Notes: a model not told the origin generated them from the sequence alone. Counted from the first letter of the stretch, positions 42,611-51,740 are shown. The stretch: DNA of 64,000 nucleotides from Novosphingobium sp. ST904 (GCF_001298105.1 NZ_LGJH01000158.1:62001-126000); one strand, 5' to 3'. Numbers and translations: made by a program.

Positions 42611-43486
42611 ATGACAGGAGGCATGGACAGATCGATCGCCCTTATCGGGTTTGGAGAAGCCGGATCGACGTTCGCGGGAGCAGGAGATTGGTCGGCGCAG
42701 GCTCGTGCCTTCGACATTCTTCCCGCGTGCCGTGACGTCATGGCCGAACTCGGCATCACCGCCTGCGACAGCACGGCCGAGGCGCTTGCGGGCGCCTCGC
42801 TGGTGCTCTCGCTCGTCACCGCAGATGCTGCGCCGCTGGTGGCGGAACAGGTCGCACCGCTCCTGGGCGAGGGCGCCTTGTTCTGCGACATGAACTCGGT
42901 CGCGCCGGGCACCAAGCGGGCGGCCGCAAAGGTGATCGCTCAAGGCAAGGGCCGCTATGTCGACGTGGCCGTGCTCGCGCCGGTGAACCCCGCGCGGATG
43001 AAGGTGCCGCTGCTGGTGTCCGGCCCCGATGCCGCAGAGGCGGAAAGCGCGCTGAAGGCGGTGGGCTTCACCAATGTCCGCGTCGTCGGCGATGCGGTCG
43101 GCCGGGCTTCGGCGATCAAGCTGGTGCGCTCGGTCATGGTCAAGGGGCTTGAGGCGCTGACCGCCGAGATGATGATGGCCGCCCATGCCGAAGGCGTGGC
43201 GGACGAGGTGCTGTCCTCGCTCGATGCCAGCGAGAAGACCATTCCCTGGGCAAGCCGCGCGGACTACAATCTCGACCGTATGCTGGTCCACGGCCGCCGC
43301 CGCGCCGCCGAGATGGATGAGGCGGCGGAAATGCTGCGTTCGCTGGGCATCCCGCCGCTCATGACCGAAAACACCGTTGCCTGGCAGCAGGCGCTGGGCG
43401 CGCTGGGCTTGGTGCCGCCGCCCGAAGGATTCGAAGCCAAGCTCGCGGCGGCAGTCGCGGCAGGCGTACTCAAGGGAGAGAATTGA
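42611..43486 (+). CDS. 6-phosphogluconate dehydrogenase-like protein with DUF1932 domain
   Basis: A 291-residue protein of the beta-hydroxyacid dehydrogenase type. NAD-binding start SIALIGFGEAGSTFAG, the LVLSLVTADAAP segment, and a C-terminal DUF1932 domain (from about residue 195). The substrate-binding lysine is probably in SAIKLVRSVMVKGLEAL. It heads the lig operon, 2 bases before ligJ. Its role in protocatechuate degradation is unknown; reduction or oxidation of a pathway side product is possible. Start: ATG 42611 has little upstream signal; the later ATG 42623 has AGGAGG but only one base away, so the start is uncertain. Confidence 0.75.
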   Translation: MTGGMDRSIALIGFGEAGSTFAGAGDWSAQARAFDILPACRDVMAELGITACDSTAEALAGASLVLSLVTADAAPLVAEQVAPLLGEGALFCDMNSVAPGTKRAAAKVIAQGKGRYVDVAVLAPVNPARMKVPLLVSGPDAAEAESALKAVGFTNVRVVGDAVGRASAIKLVRSVMVKGLEALTAEMMMAAHAEGVADEVLSSLDASEKTIPWASRADYNLDRMLVHGRRRAAEMDEAAEMLRSLGIPPLMTENTVAWQQALGALGLVPPPEGFEAKLAAAVAAGVLKGEN

Positions 43487-43488
43487 GC

Positions 43489-44514
43489 ATGTCGCTCATC
43501 ATCGACTGTCACGGACATTATACCGTCCTGCCCAAGGCGCATGACGCCTGGCGTGAAGCCCAGATCGCCGCGTTCAAGGCCGGTGAAGCCGCGCCGCCTT
43601 ACCCGGAAATCTCGGACGCCGAGATCCGCCAGACCATCGAGGACAACCAGCTTCGCCTCATCAAGGAGCGCGGCGCCGACCTTACCGTGTTCAGCCCGCG
43701 CGCCAGCGCGATGGCGCACCATGTCGGCGATCAGGCCATGTCCGAGGCATGGGCGGTCCACTGCAACAATCTTATCGCCCGCGTGGTCCACATGTTCCCC
43801 GAGACGTTCGTGGGCGTGTGCATGCTGCCGCAGAGCCCCAAGGCGGACCTTTCCGCCTCGGTGAAGGAACTGCGCCGCTGCGTCGAGGAACTGGGCTTCA
43901 TCGGCTGCAACCTCAATCCCGATCCGGGCGGCGGCCACTTCGAGCATCCGCCGCTGACCGACGAATACTGGTTCCCGATCTACGAGGCGATGAGCGAGCT
44001 GGACGTTCCGGCGATGATCCACGTCTCGGGTTCGTGCAACCCGGCGATGCACGCCACCGGCGGCTTCTACATCGCGGCGGACACCGTGGCCTTCATGCAG
44101 CTGATGCAGGGCGATCTTTTCGCGAAGTTCCCCAAGCTGCGCTTCATCATCCCGCACGGCGGCGGCGCGGTGCCGTACCACTGGGGCCGTTATCGCGGTC
44201 TGGCGGACATGCTGAAGAAGCCTTCGCTGGACGAATACATCATGAACAACGTGTTCTTCGACACCTGCGTCTACCACCAGCCGGGCGTGAACCTGCTGGC
44301 CGACGTGATCGACAACAAGAACATCCTGTTCGGCTCCGAAATGGTCGGCGCGGTGCGCGGGATCGACCCGCAGACCGGCTTCTACTTCGACGACACCAAG
44401 CGCTATGTCGATGCGCTCGACATCTCCGACGAGGAGCGCCACGCGATCTTCGAAGGCAACGTGCGCAAGGTCTTCCCGCGCCTTGACGCCAAGCTCAAGG
44501 AACGTGGCCTGTGA
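43489..44514 (+). CDS. ligJ: 4-oxalomesaconate hydratase
   Basis: A 341-residue amidohydrolase-superfamily lyase, the same length as LigJ of Sphingobium SYK-6. It adds water to 4-oxalomesaconate, giving 4-carboxy-4-hydroxy-2-oxoadipate. Metal ligands: DCHGHYTVLP at residues 6-15, the histidine in MIHVSGSCNP and IIPHGGGAVPYHWGR; further conserved FFDTCVYHQPG and NILFGSEMVGAVRG. The ATG at 43489 follows GGAGAGA; an upstream TTG would add two residues. Its stop overlaps the ligA GTG. Confidence 0.93.
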   Translation: MSLIIDCHGHYTVLPKAHDAWREAQIAAFKAGEAAPPYPEISDAEIRQTIEDNQLRLIKERGADLTVFSPRASAMAHHVGDQAMSEAWAVHCNNLIARVVHMFPETFVGVCMLPQSPKADLSASVKELRRCVEELGFIGCNLNPDPGGGHFEHPPLTDEYWFPIYEAMSELDVPAMIHVSGSCNPAMHATGGFYIAADTVAFMQLMQGDLFAKFPKLRFIIPHGGGAVPYHWGRYRGLADMLKKPSLDEYIMNNVFFDTCVYHQPGVNLLADVIDNKNILFGSEMVGAVRGIDPQTGFYFDDTKRYVDALDISDEERHAIFEGNVRKVFPRLDAKLKERGL

Positions 44515-44963
44515 ACGCCAAGAATCCGACCGACAAGAATCCTTGCGAGAACGCGGGTGGTCCCATCGACATCCACGCCTATCTCGGTGAGTTCGACGAT
44601 ATTCCGGGCACGCGCGTCTACACCGCGAAGCGCGCACGGCAGGGCTATCACCTGAACCAGTTCGCGATGAGCCTGATGAAGGCCGAGAATCGCGAGCGCT
44701 GGAAGGCGGACGAGCGCGCCTATCTTGACGAATGGCCGATGACCGAGGACCAGAAGCAGGGCGTTCTCGCCCGCGATTACAACCGCCTGCTCGATCTGGG
44801 CGGCAATATCTACTTCCTCGCCAAGGTCTTCTCGACCGATGGCCTGAGCTTCCTTCAGGCCGTCTCGACGATGACCGGCATGAAGCTGGAAGACTATCAG
44901 GCGATGATGATCGCCGGGGGCCGCTCGCCCGAGGGCCAGCGCTCCATTAAGGAGCACCGCTAA
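44511..44963 (+). CDS. ligA: Protocatechuate 4,5-dioxygenase alpha subunit
   Basis: A 150-residue LigA-type subunit, slightly longer at the N-terminus than SYK-6 LigA (about 139). Family marks are FDDIPGTRVYTAKRARQGYHLNQF-type start (here IPGTRVYTAKRARQGYHLN), the MKAENRERW stretch and DYNRLLDLGGNIYFLAKV. It pairs with LigB to form the extradiol dioxygenase; residues of this subunit cover the active site. GTG start overlaps the ligJ stop. One base separates its stop from the ligB ATG. Confidence 0.93.
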   Translation: MNAKNPTDKNPCENAGGPIDIHAYLGEFDDIPGTRVYTAKRARQGYHLNQFAMSLMKAENRERWKADERAYLDEWPMTEDQKQGVLARDYNRLLDLGGNIYFLAKVFSTDGLSFLQAVSTMTGMKLEDYQAMMIAGGRSPEGQRSIKEHR

Positions 44964-44964
44964 G

Positions 44965-45862
44965 ATGGCCCGCATTACGCACGGCATCGCCTGCAGCCAC
45001 ATCCCGGCGCTCGGCGTCGCGTCGGACTTCGACAAGTGGGAAGATCCCTACTGGAAGCCGATCCAGCAAGGCTTCGCGCCCACCCAGAAGTGGGAAGCGG
45101 AGAACCTGCCGGACGTCGTGATCCTGGTCTACAACGACCACGCCTCGGCGTTCGACATGAAGATCATCCCCACTTTCGCGATCGGCTGCGGCGAAAGCTA
45201 CAAGCCGGCGGACGAGGGCTGGGGCCCGCGCGCGTGCCGACGTGGAAGGCCATCCGGACCTTGCCTGGCATATCGCGCAGAGCCTGATCCTCGACGAATT
45301 CGACATGACCATCATCAATGAGATGGACGTCGATCACGGCCTTACCGTTCCGCTGTCGATGATGTTCGGCAAGCCGGAAAAGTGGCCGGTGAAGGTGATC
45401 CCGCTGGCGGTCAACGTCGTCACTTATCCGCCGCCCTCGGGCAACCGCTGCTGGGCGCTGGGCGAGGCGATCGCGCGCGCCGTCGAAAGCTTCGATGAGG
45501 ACCTGAACGTGCAGGTCTGGGGCACCGGCGGCATGAGCCACCAGCTTCAGGGTCCGCGCGCGGGCCTGATCAATGCCGAGTGGGACAACATGTTCCTCGA
45601 CAAGCTGTCGGGCGACACGCAGGAACTGCGGTGCATTCCGCATATCGAATACCTGCGCGAAACCGGCAGCGAAGGCATCGAGATGGTCATGTGGCTGATC
45701 ATGCGCGGCGCGCTGGGCAAGGAAACCCGAGAACTGCGGCGTTTCTACCATGTGCCTGCCAGCAACACGGCGGTCGGCCACATCGTGCTGGAGCCGGTGA
45801 ACGGCGACGTGCCGTCCTCGACGACCGTCGAAGGCGCGGCCTCGCAGCATCTCGCAGACTGA
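44965..45862 (+). CDS. ligB: Protocatechuate 4,5-dioxygenase beta subunit; frame break
   Basis: About 299 residues when restored, close to the known 302. This is the catalytic subunit of the type II extradiol dioxygenase with Fe(II); the histidine ligands are His12 in CSHIPALG and the one in YNDHASAF. Both parts are very close to known LigB: DEGWGPR before the break and GHPDLAWHIAQSLILDEFDM after it. The break lies at 45231-45240. Two missing G (GCG-GTG-CCG-GAC) would give PRAVPDVEGHPD, matching the family, whereas one extra base is the simplest frame arithmetic. Product goes to LigC. Confidence 0.9.
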
Positions 45863-45866
45863 TTCC

Positions 45867-45893
45867 GCGTGCCGGTGCTTGACGCCGGCACGC
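45867..45893 (+). other. Stem-loop between ligB and ligC
   Basis: Perfect 9-base arms GCGTGCCGG and CCGGCACGC with a 9-base loop, 5 bases after the ligB stop. TCCTTCCC follows rather than a T tract. It may stabilise the ligJAB message or partly terminate before ligC. Confidence 0.5.
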
Positions 45894-45927
45894 TCCTTCC
45901 CTTGATAGAGTTTCCAAGGAGATTTCC

Positions 45928-46884
45928 ATGCGTATTGCCCTCGTAGGCGCGGGTGCTTTCGGTGAAAAGCATCTCGACGGCCTGAAGAACATCGATGGCG
46001 TAGAGATCGCCTCGGTCATCAGCCGCTCGGCCGAGCAGGCCGCCGAAGTCGCCGCCAAGTACGGCGCGCCGCACTCCGGCACCGATCTGGCCGAAGCGCT
46101 GGCGCTGCCCGATGTCGATGCCGTGATCCTCTGCACCCCCACGCAGATGCACGCGCAGCAGGCTATCGCCTGCATGAACGCGGGCAAGCACGTGCAGGTC
46201 GAGATTCCGCTGTCGGACAGCTGGGCCGATGCCGAAGCCGTGGTGGCGAAGCAGCAGGAAACGGGCCTCGTCTGCATGGTCGGCCACACCCGCCGCTTCA
46301 ATCCTTCGCACCAGTACGTGCACAACAAGATCACCGCGGGCGAATTCAACGTCCAGCAGATGGACGTGCAGACCTACTTCTTCCGCCGCAAGAACATGAA
46401 CGCCAAGGGCCAGCCGCGCTCGTGGACGGACCACCTGCTGTGGCACCACGCCGCGCACACGATCGACCTGTTCGCCTATCAGTCGGGCAAGATCGTTGCT
46501 GCCAACGTGCTGCAGGGGCCTAAGCACCCGGAACTGGGAATCGCCATGGACATGTCGATCCAGCTGAAGGCTGAGACCGGCGCGATCTGCACGCTCTCGC
46601 TCTCGTTCAACAACAACGGCCCGCTCGGCACCTTCTTCCGCTACATCGGCGACAGCGAGACCTACATCGCGCGTTACGACGATCTGGTGAACGGCCGTGA
46701 AGAGCCGATCGACCTCACCGGCGTCACCGTGTCGAACAACGGCATCGAGCTTCAGGACCGCGAATTCGTCGCCGCCATCCGCGAAGGGCGTGAGCCCAAC
46801 TCGTCGGTCGGCAAGGTGCTCGATTGCTACCGCGTGATCGGCGAACTGGCGCAGAGCCTCGAAGCGCAGGACGGCTGGTCCTGA
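45928..46884 (+). CDS. ligC: 4-carboxy-2-hydroxymuconate-6-semialdehyde dehydrogenase
   Basis: A 318-residue Gfo/Idh/MocA-fold dehydrogenase, near the length of SYK-6 LigC (315). It oxidises the ring-cleavage product of LigAB, as its hemiacetal, to 2-pyrone-4,6-dicarboxylate with NADP. NAD(P) motif MRIALVGAGAFGEKHLDGL; conserved VEIPLSDSWADAE, VGHTRRFNPSH and DHLLWHHAAHTIDLF, which holds the catalytic histidine. It follows ligB by 65 bases containing a hairpin and shares its last base with the next gene's start (TGATG). The lactonase LigI and aldolase LigK are not in the window. Confidence 0.93.
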   Translation: MRIALVGAGAFGEKHLDGLKNIDGVEIASVISRSAEQAAEVAAKYGAPHSGTDLAEALALPDVDAVILCTPTQMHAQQAIACMNAGKHVQVEIPLSDSWADAEAVVAKQQETGLVCMVGHTRRFNPSHQYVHNKITAGEFNVQQMDVQTYFFRRKNMNAKGQPRSWTDHLLWHHAAHTIDLFAYQSGKIVAANVLQGPKHPELGIAMDMSIQLKAETGAICTLSLSFNNNGPLGTFFRYIGDSETYIARYDDLVNGREEPIDLTGVTVSNNGIELQDREFVAAIREGREPNSSVGKVLDCYRVIGELAQSLEAQDGWS

Positions 46885-47873
46885 TGACGAAACGCCTCCT
46901 CGCGGGCCGTCCGGTCCACTCTGTTGGTCTCGGCTGCATGAATGTGGCCTGGGCCTACGGCAACCCGCCGTCTCGCGAGGAGGCGGCCCGCCTGTTCCGC
47001 CACGCGCTGGACGCGGGCTGCGATCACTTCGACACCGCCAACATCTACGGCATGGAGCTGAGCGAGGAAATCCTCGGCGAAGCGATCATGGACCGGCGCG
47101 GCGAGTTCCTGCTGGCCTCCAAGACCGGCATCCTGATCGATGGCGCCCGCCGCGGCATCGACTGTGCGCCGGAGAGCATCACCGCCTCGCTCGACGCCAG
47201 CCTGAAGCGGCTGGGCACCGATCACATCGATCTGTTCTACATGCACCGCTTCGATCCCAAGGTGCCGATTGCCGACTCGGTGGGCGCCATGGTGCGCGCG
47301 ATCGAGGCGGGCAAGATCGGCGCCTATGGCGTGTCCGAATGGTCCACCGCGCATATCCGTGAGGCACACGCGGTGCATCCGGTGGCGGCGGTGCAGACGG
47401 AGTATTCGCTCTGGACGCGCAATGTCGAACTGGGCGTGCTGGACGCCACGCGCGAACTCGGGATTGCGCTCGTCGCCTTCTCGCCGGTCGCGCGCGGGGC
47501 GCTGGGCGGCGAGCTGGCCGATGTGAACACGCTCACCGAGAAGGACCTGCGCCGCAATTTCCCGCGCTTTGTCGGCGAGAACTGGACGCACAACCTCGCG
47601 CTGATCGAGGAATTCAACGCTCTCGCCTCGTCGATCCGCGTCACCCCGGCGCAGTTAGCGCTGGCCTGGGTCCTCGCGCAGGCCGGGCATGTCCATGCCG
47701 TCCCCGGCACCCGCTCGATTCCCCACTTCGACCAGAATCACGCGGCCGCCGCGCTGGAAATCGATGCGGCCGTTCTGGAGAAGGCGGGCGCGCTGATGAA
47801 CCAGCAGACCATTGCCGGCCATCGCTACCCGGACATGATCAAGCCGACCATCGATACCGAGGACTACGCCTGA
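46884..47873 (+). CDS. Aldo/keto reductase
   Basis: A 329-residue NADPH-dependent aldo/keto reductase. The catalytic tetrad is visible: Asp and Tyr in HFDTANIYG, Lys in LLASKTG and His in LFYMHRFD; GVSEWS and the late PGTRSIPHFDQN bind the cofactor. It is coupled to ligC by a one-base overlap, so it belongs to the lig operon, although such a gene is not a standard member of the 4,5-cleavage pathway. It may reduce an aromatic aldehyde or a semialdehyde intermediate. Specific substrate unknown. Confidence 0.85.
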   Translation: MTKRLLAGRPVHSVGLGCMNVAWAYGNPPSREEAARLFRHALDAGCDHFDTANIYGMELSEEILGEAIMDRRGEFLLASKTGILIDGARRGIDCAPESITASLDASLKRLGTDHIDLFYMHRFDPKVPIADSVGAMVRAIEAGKIGAYGVSEWSTAHIREAHAVHPVAAVQTEYSLWTRNVELGVLDATRELGIALVAFSPVARGALGGELADVNTLTEKDLRRNFPRFVGENWTHNLALIEEFNALASSIRVTPAQLALAWVLAQAGHVHAVPGTRSIPHFDQNHAAAALEIDAAVLEKAGALMNQQTIAGHRYPDMIKPTIDTEDYA

Positions 47874-47924
47874 CCGGCCGATAGCCCTGACGGAACATAG
47901 GCTCTCCGGGACGGTTCTGACGGC

Positions 47925-48830
47925 ATGGACAATGCCGCCCAGACCGACCCGGAAACCGACGACGCCAGCGATCTTTCGCATGACGATCCCGAGCGCCGGC
48001 AATCCGACCGCGAGATCGAGGCCGACGAATCCGGCCTGACCGGCCACGAACGCGGCCAGATCAAGGACAACCTGCGGCTTTCGGCGATTACCGTGTTCTC
48101 GGTGATCCGGCGCGAGGGCGAAGAGGAACTCCACCGCCCCGCCATGTCGCTCTGGTGGTCCGGCATCGCCGCGGGCATCGGCATTTCCACATCGGTCTTC
48201 GCGCAGGGCCTGCTCCACCAGTCTTTCGCGGATCACCCCCAGCGCGAACTCATTTCCGCGTTCGGCTATGCCATGGGCTTCGTGCTGGTGGTGCTCTCAC
48301 GCCTGCAACTCTTCACGGAGAATACGCTCACGGCCGTGCTGCCGCTGCTGGCAGGGCCGAATGTGGAGCGGCTATGGCGCACGGCAAGGCTCTGGGCGAT
48401 CGTGCTCGCCGCCAACCTCGTGGGCACTTTCCTGACAGCGCTGCTGATCGACATCTTCGCCGATCCCGCGCATCCCACGCTGGCGGGCATGCTCGATGTC
48501 TCTCGCAAGGCCGCGCAGGCCAGCGGCTTGACCGCGCTGCTGGACGGCATTCCCGCGGGCTTCTTCATCGCCGCATTCGTGTGGATGCTGCCCAGTTCCA
48601 AGGGCTTCGAGATTTTCGTGGTCGGTCTTTTCGCCTGGCTGATCGCGGCGGGCGGCTTCGCGCATGTCGTAGCGGGATCGACGGAGATGTTCCTCCTCGT
48701 CCTTCACGGCGAGATACCGATGCTCGATGCCTTCGCTCTCCATCTGGCGCCCACGCTGGTCGGCAATGTGATCGGCGGCACCGGTCTGTTCGCGCTTCTG
48801 GCCTTTGCGCAGATCAAGGCCGAAATCTGA
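47925..48830 (+). CDS. Formate/nitrite transporter-family channel
   Basis: A 301-residue FNT-family membrane protein with a long charged N-terminal tail (about 70 residues) and six hydrophobic segments. It resembles the YfdC-like branch: SLWWSGIAAGIGISTSVFAQG, ENTLTAVLPLLAG, and GAGF/GFFIAAFVWMLPSSKG, with FAHVVAGSTEMFLL carrying a central histidine. The channel passes small monovalent anions. fdhD follows 38 bases later, which hints at formate, but no formate dehydrogenase is in the window. Substrate is therefore open. Confidence 0.82.
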   Translation: MDNAAQTDPETDDASDLSHDDPERRQSDREIEADESGLTGHERGQIKDNLRLSAITVFSVIRREGEEELHRPAMSLWWSGIAAGIGISTSVFAQGLLHQSFADHPQRELISAFGYAMGFVLVVLSRLQLFTENTLTAVLPLLAGPNVERLWRTARLWAIVLAANLVGTFLTALLIDIFADPAHPTLAGMLDVSRKAAQASGLTALLDGIPAGFFIAAFVWMLPSSKGFEIFVVGLFAWLIAAGGFAHVVAGSTEMFLLVLHGEIPMLDAFALHLAPTLVGNVIGGTGLFALLAFAQIKAEI

Positions 48831-48868
48831 CGGATGACCTTGCCCGGCATGCAGGCTAGGACGGCGAG

Positions 48869-49705
48869 ATGAATGGTGCAAAGACGATCACGGTCCGCCG
48901 CAATGCTTACGGGACGGACTTGCGCGCGGGAGAACGTTTCGCCATTCCGGTCGAGGCGCCCATCGCCATCGAGACCAACGGCATCGCCTATGCCGTGATG
49001 ATGGCGACTCCGACCGCCATCGAGGATTTCGTGACCGGCTTCCTGATGGCCGAGGGGCTCGCCGAGGCGGACGAAGTCGGCGAAGTGGCCGTGCACCGGG
49101 TGGAGAACGGCGAATGGGGCACCGGCTACGTGGCCCGCGTGAACCTGCCGCCTGAGCGCATCGGCGCGATCGTGGCGCGGGCGCGGCGGCGCGTGGGTGA
49201 CAGTTCCTGCGGCATCTGCGGTATCGAAGGCGTGGAAGCGGCGCTGCGTCCGCTGCCGGTGCTGAAGCGGCCGAGCAGGGCGACGGCAGCGGCGATCCGG
49301 CGCGGGCTTGACGGTTTGCAGGCCGGGCAGGCGCTGGGGCGCGAGACACATGCCACGCATGCCGCCGCCTTCTGCGACGAGTCCGGCCGCATGGTGCTGG
49401 TGCGCGAGGACGTGGGGCGGCACAATGCACTGGACAAGCTGGTCGGCGCGCTCGCCCGGGCCGGGATGGATCCGGGCGCGGGCTTCATGATCGTCACCTC
49501 GCGCTGTTCCTACGAACTGGTGGAGAAGGCCGCGCGCGCCGGTTGCCCGTTGCTCGTCGCGATTTCCGCACCCACCGACCTGGCCGTTCGCCGGGCGCGG
49601 GCGGCGGGGCTGAAGCTGTGCTTCGTGGCGCGGGACGATACGATGCTGCTGGTGCACGACTGCGACGAGACCGACGAACGTGCCATGCGGCTCGTCGAAC
49701 AGTAA
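48869..49705 (+). CDS. fdhD: Formate dehydrogenase accessory sulfurtransferase
   Basis: A 278-residue FdhD. It passes sulfur from IscS to the molybdenum cofactor so that formate dehydrogenase is active. The conserved CxxC is Cys114/Cys117 in SSCGICG, and the second signature is VREDVGRHNALDKL. TSRCSYELVEKAA is also conserved. It stands beside the formate/nitrite-type channel. The enzyme it serves is not within the window; the molybdenum hydroxylase at 56525-60641 belongs to another class and normally uses a different sulfurase. Confidence 0.93.
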   Translation: MNGAKTITVRRNAYGTDLRAGERFAIPVEAPIAIETNGIAYAVMMATPTAIEDFVTGFLMAEGLAEADEVGEVAVHRVENGEWGTGYVARVNLPPERIGAIVARARRRVGDSSCGICGIEGVEAALRPLPVLKRPSRATAAAIRRGLDGLQAGQALGRETHATHAAAFCDESGRMVLVREDVGRHNALDKLVGALARAGMDPGAGFMIVTSRCSYELVEKAARAGCPLLVAISAPTDLAVRRARAAGLKLCFVARDDTMLLVHDCDETDERAMRLVEQ

Positions 49706-49726
49706 ACCGGCGTCTTCCTGTTTTGC

Positions 49727-49754
49727 TTGCAGTATTCGCGCGCAATCCTAGATT
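49727..49754 (+). promoter_or_regulatory. Candidate housekeeping promoter of the telA operon
   Basis: TTGCAG and TAGATT hexamers separated by 16 bases, 43 bases before the telA ATG, in a 92-base gap that is more AT-rich than its surroundings. By eye only. Confidence 0.4.
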
Positions 49755-49797
49755 CGCAGACGACGACTACACTTCTTGAAGGACGGGACTTTCTTCC

Positions 49798-51012
49798 ATG
49801 GCCACTACGACCGATCAGGCGACCACAGGCGAGCTGAAGCTGACGCCTCCCGATCCGGTGCCGGTGGTCCAGCCCGAGAAGGCGGCCGGTCTCGTCCCCG
49901 TGGGCGACGAGCAGAAGTCCAAATTGCAGGTCCGCGTCGATGAATTCGTGAACGACCTGGTGTCCCAGGACGTGAACTCGCCCGAATTCGGCCGCCGTGT
50001 CGACCAGATCACCAACATGGGTCGCAAGGAGATTTCCGAGGCCGCCGGCCAGTCCAACCGCTTCCTCGATCGTCCGGTGCGGGCGATGGACAAGGACGCC
50101 GGCGTCGGCGCCGACCTTGCCGAGCTGCGCCGCACGGTGGAAGACCTCGACCCTTCGACCAAGGGCGACCTGCTCTCGCGCCGCAAGATCTTCGGGATCA
50201 TCCCGATGGGCAACAAGCTGCGGAACTACTTCGACGGCTATCAGAGCGCGCAGGGCCACATCAGCGCGATCCTCGCCCGCCTGCAGGGGGGCAAGGACGA
50301 ACTGCTGATGGACAATGCCGGTATCGACGTGGAGCGGCAGAACCTCTGGGCGGCGATGGGCAAGCTCGAACAGATGATCTTCATGTCGAAGGCGCTGGAC
50401 GAGACCTTGGAGCAGAAGGCCAACGACCTCGACCATACCGACCCTGCCAAGGCCAAGGCGGTGCGCGAATCCGCGCTGTTCTACGTGCGCCAGCGGACGC
50501 AGGACCTGCTGACGCAGATGGCGGTTTCGGTGCAGGGCTACCTCGCGCTCGATCTGGTCAAGAAGAACAACGTCGAACTGATCAAGGGCGTGGACCGGGC
50601 CTCCACCACCACCGTCGGCGCGCTGCGCACCGCGGTTACGGTGGCGCAGGCGATGGCCAACCAGAAGCTGGTGCTGGACCAGATCACCGCGCTCAACACC
50701 ACGACCGCGCGGATCATCGACGGCACCGGCCAGATGCTGAAGGACAACACCGCCCGCATCCACGAGCAGGCGGCGAATTCCACGATCCCGCTGGAAACCC
50801 TCAGCCGCGCCTTTCAGAACATCTACGACACGATGGATTCGATCGACACCTTCAAGATGCAGGCGCTCGATTCGATGAAGCAGACGGTGCAATCGCTCGA
50901 AGGTGAGGTCACGAAGTCCAAGGCCTATATCGCCCGCGCGCAGGGGCAGGCCGAAGGCACCGCGCTGGGTAGCGACAAGGCGGCGAAAGCCATGCTGGAG
51001 GCGCTCGACTGA
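49798..51012 (+). CDS. TelA-family protein (toxic anion resistance / membrane stress)
   Basis: A 404-residue, almost entirely helical, soluble protein of the TelA family (KlaA/YaaN-type). Typical segments are ILARLQGGKDELLMDNAGIDVE-type (here GGKDELLMDNAGI), LWAAMGKLEQMI, KNNVELIKGVDRASTTTVGALRTA and NTTTARIIDGTG. Named after tellurite resistance on plasmids, but chromosomal copies usually occur with membrane-associated partners, as here with XpaC, a YqiJ-like protein and flotillin. It likely forms an envelope-stress or membrane-organisation system with them. The specific tellurite role is not supported. Confidence 0.85.
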   Translation: MATTTDQATTGELKLTPPDPVPVVQPEKAAGLVPVGDEQKSKLQVRVDEFVNDLVSQDVNSPEFGRRVDQITNMGRKEISEAAGQSNRFLDRPVRAMDKDAGVGADLAELRRTVEDLDPSTKGDLLSRRKIFGIIPMGNKLRNYFDGYQSAQGHISAILARLQGGKDELLMDNAGIDVERQNLWAAMGKLEQMIFMSKALDETLEQKANDLDHTDPAKAKAVRESALFYVRQRTQDLLTQMAVSVQGYLALDLVKKNNVELIKGVDRASTTTVGALRTAVTVAQAMANQKLVLDQITALNTTTARIIDGTGQMLKDNTARIHEQAANSTIPLETLSRAFQNIYDTMDSIDTFKMQALDSMKQTVQSLEGEVTKSKAYIARAQGQAEGTALGSDKAAKAMLEALD

Positions 51013-51017
51013 CCGCC

Positions 51018-51740
51018 ATGGCCAATCCCGTCACTCCCCGCAATCGCAGTGCCGTGAACCAGGAAATCATCCGCGCCGCCCGCCGCCAGCGCGCGGCGCG
51101 GCTTTATAACGCGCGCAAGGAGCGCTGGAACTTCCGCTGGCGCCGCATTCGTCGGGCGTTCCTGGCGCTGTTCGGCATCTTCATCGTGGCGTTGACGGCG
51201 GGCCTCATCCTGGGCGGGCTGTCCTTCACGACGACGGTCCTCACCACGCTGCTTGCCTTTGCGGTGTTCATCGTTCTCTCGATCTATCCTTCTTCGCCCC
51301 GGCCCCGTGCCGAGCAACTCGGCAGCGCGACATTGCCGGAACTGGCGGGATCGACCGAACTCTGGCTGGAAAGCCGCCGCCGCGCCCTGCCCAATGCCGC
51401 GGTGGACGCGGTGGACATGATCGGTGTGCGCCTGGAGCAATTGGCGCCGCAACTCGCCACGCTGGAGGATAGCGGCCCCGCCGCGCGCGAGGTGCGGAAG
51501 CTGCTATCCGAACACCTGCCCTCGCTGGTGGACAGCTATACCCGGATTCCCGCAGAACTGCGGAACAAGCCCCATGCCGGGGGAACCACGCCTTCGCAGC
51601 AACTGGTCGAGGGCCTCGATGTCATCGCCGGGCAGATCGAGACGATGAGTCTGGATCTGTCGCGCAACGATCTCGACGCGCTGGCGACGCGCGGACGCTT
51701 TCTCGAAACCAAGTATATCGACGCCCGCGACGATGGTTGA
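51018..51740 (+). CDS. XpaC-like membrane protein (5-bromo-4-chloroindolyl phosphate hydrolysis family)
   Basis: A 240-residue protein with a very basic N-terminus, two adjacent transmembrane segments at about residues 45-90 (FLALFGIFIVALTAGLILGG; FTTTVLTTLLAFAVFIVL) and a helical cytoplasmic C-terminus. It matches the XpaC family that is commonly paired with TelA; the historical name refers to an indirect phosphatase phenotype. The stop overlaps the next start by 8 bases, so TelA, XpaC and the YqiJ-like protein are co-translated. Function is unknown beyond association with TelA. Confidence 0.75.
   Translation: MANPVTPRNRSAVNQEIIRAARRQRAARLYNARKERWNFRWRRIRRAFLALFGIFIVALTAGLILGGLSFTTTVLTTLLAFAVFIVLSIYPSSPRPRAEQLGSATLPELAGSTELWLESRRRALPNAAVDAVDMIGVRLEQLAPQLATLEDSGPAAREVRKLLSEHLPSLVDSYTRIPAELRNKPHAGGTTPSQQLVEGLDVIAGQIETMSLDLSRNDLDALATRGRFLETKYIDARDDG

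Noticed and set aside
49798..51012. A dedicated tellurite-resistance determinant.
   Set aside because: No ter genes are nearby; the gene is part of a chromosomal membrane module with XpaC and flotillin.
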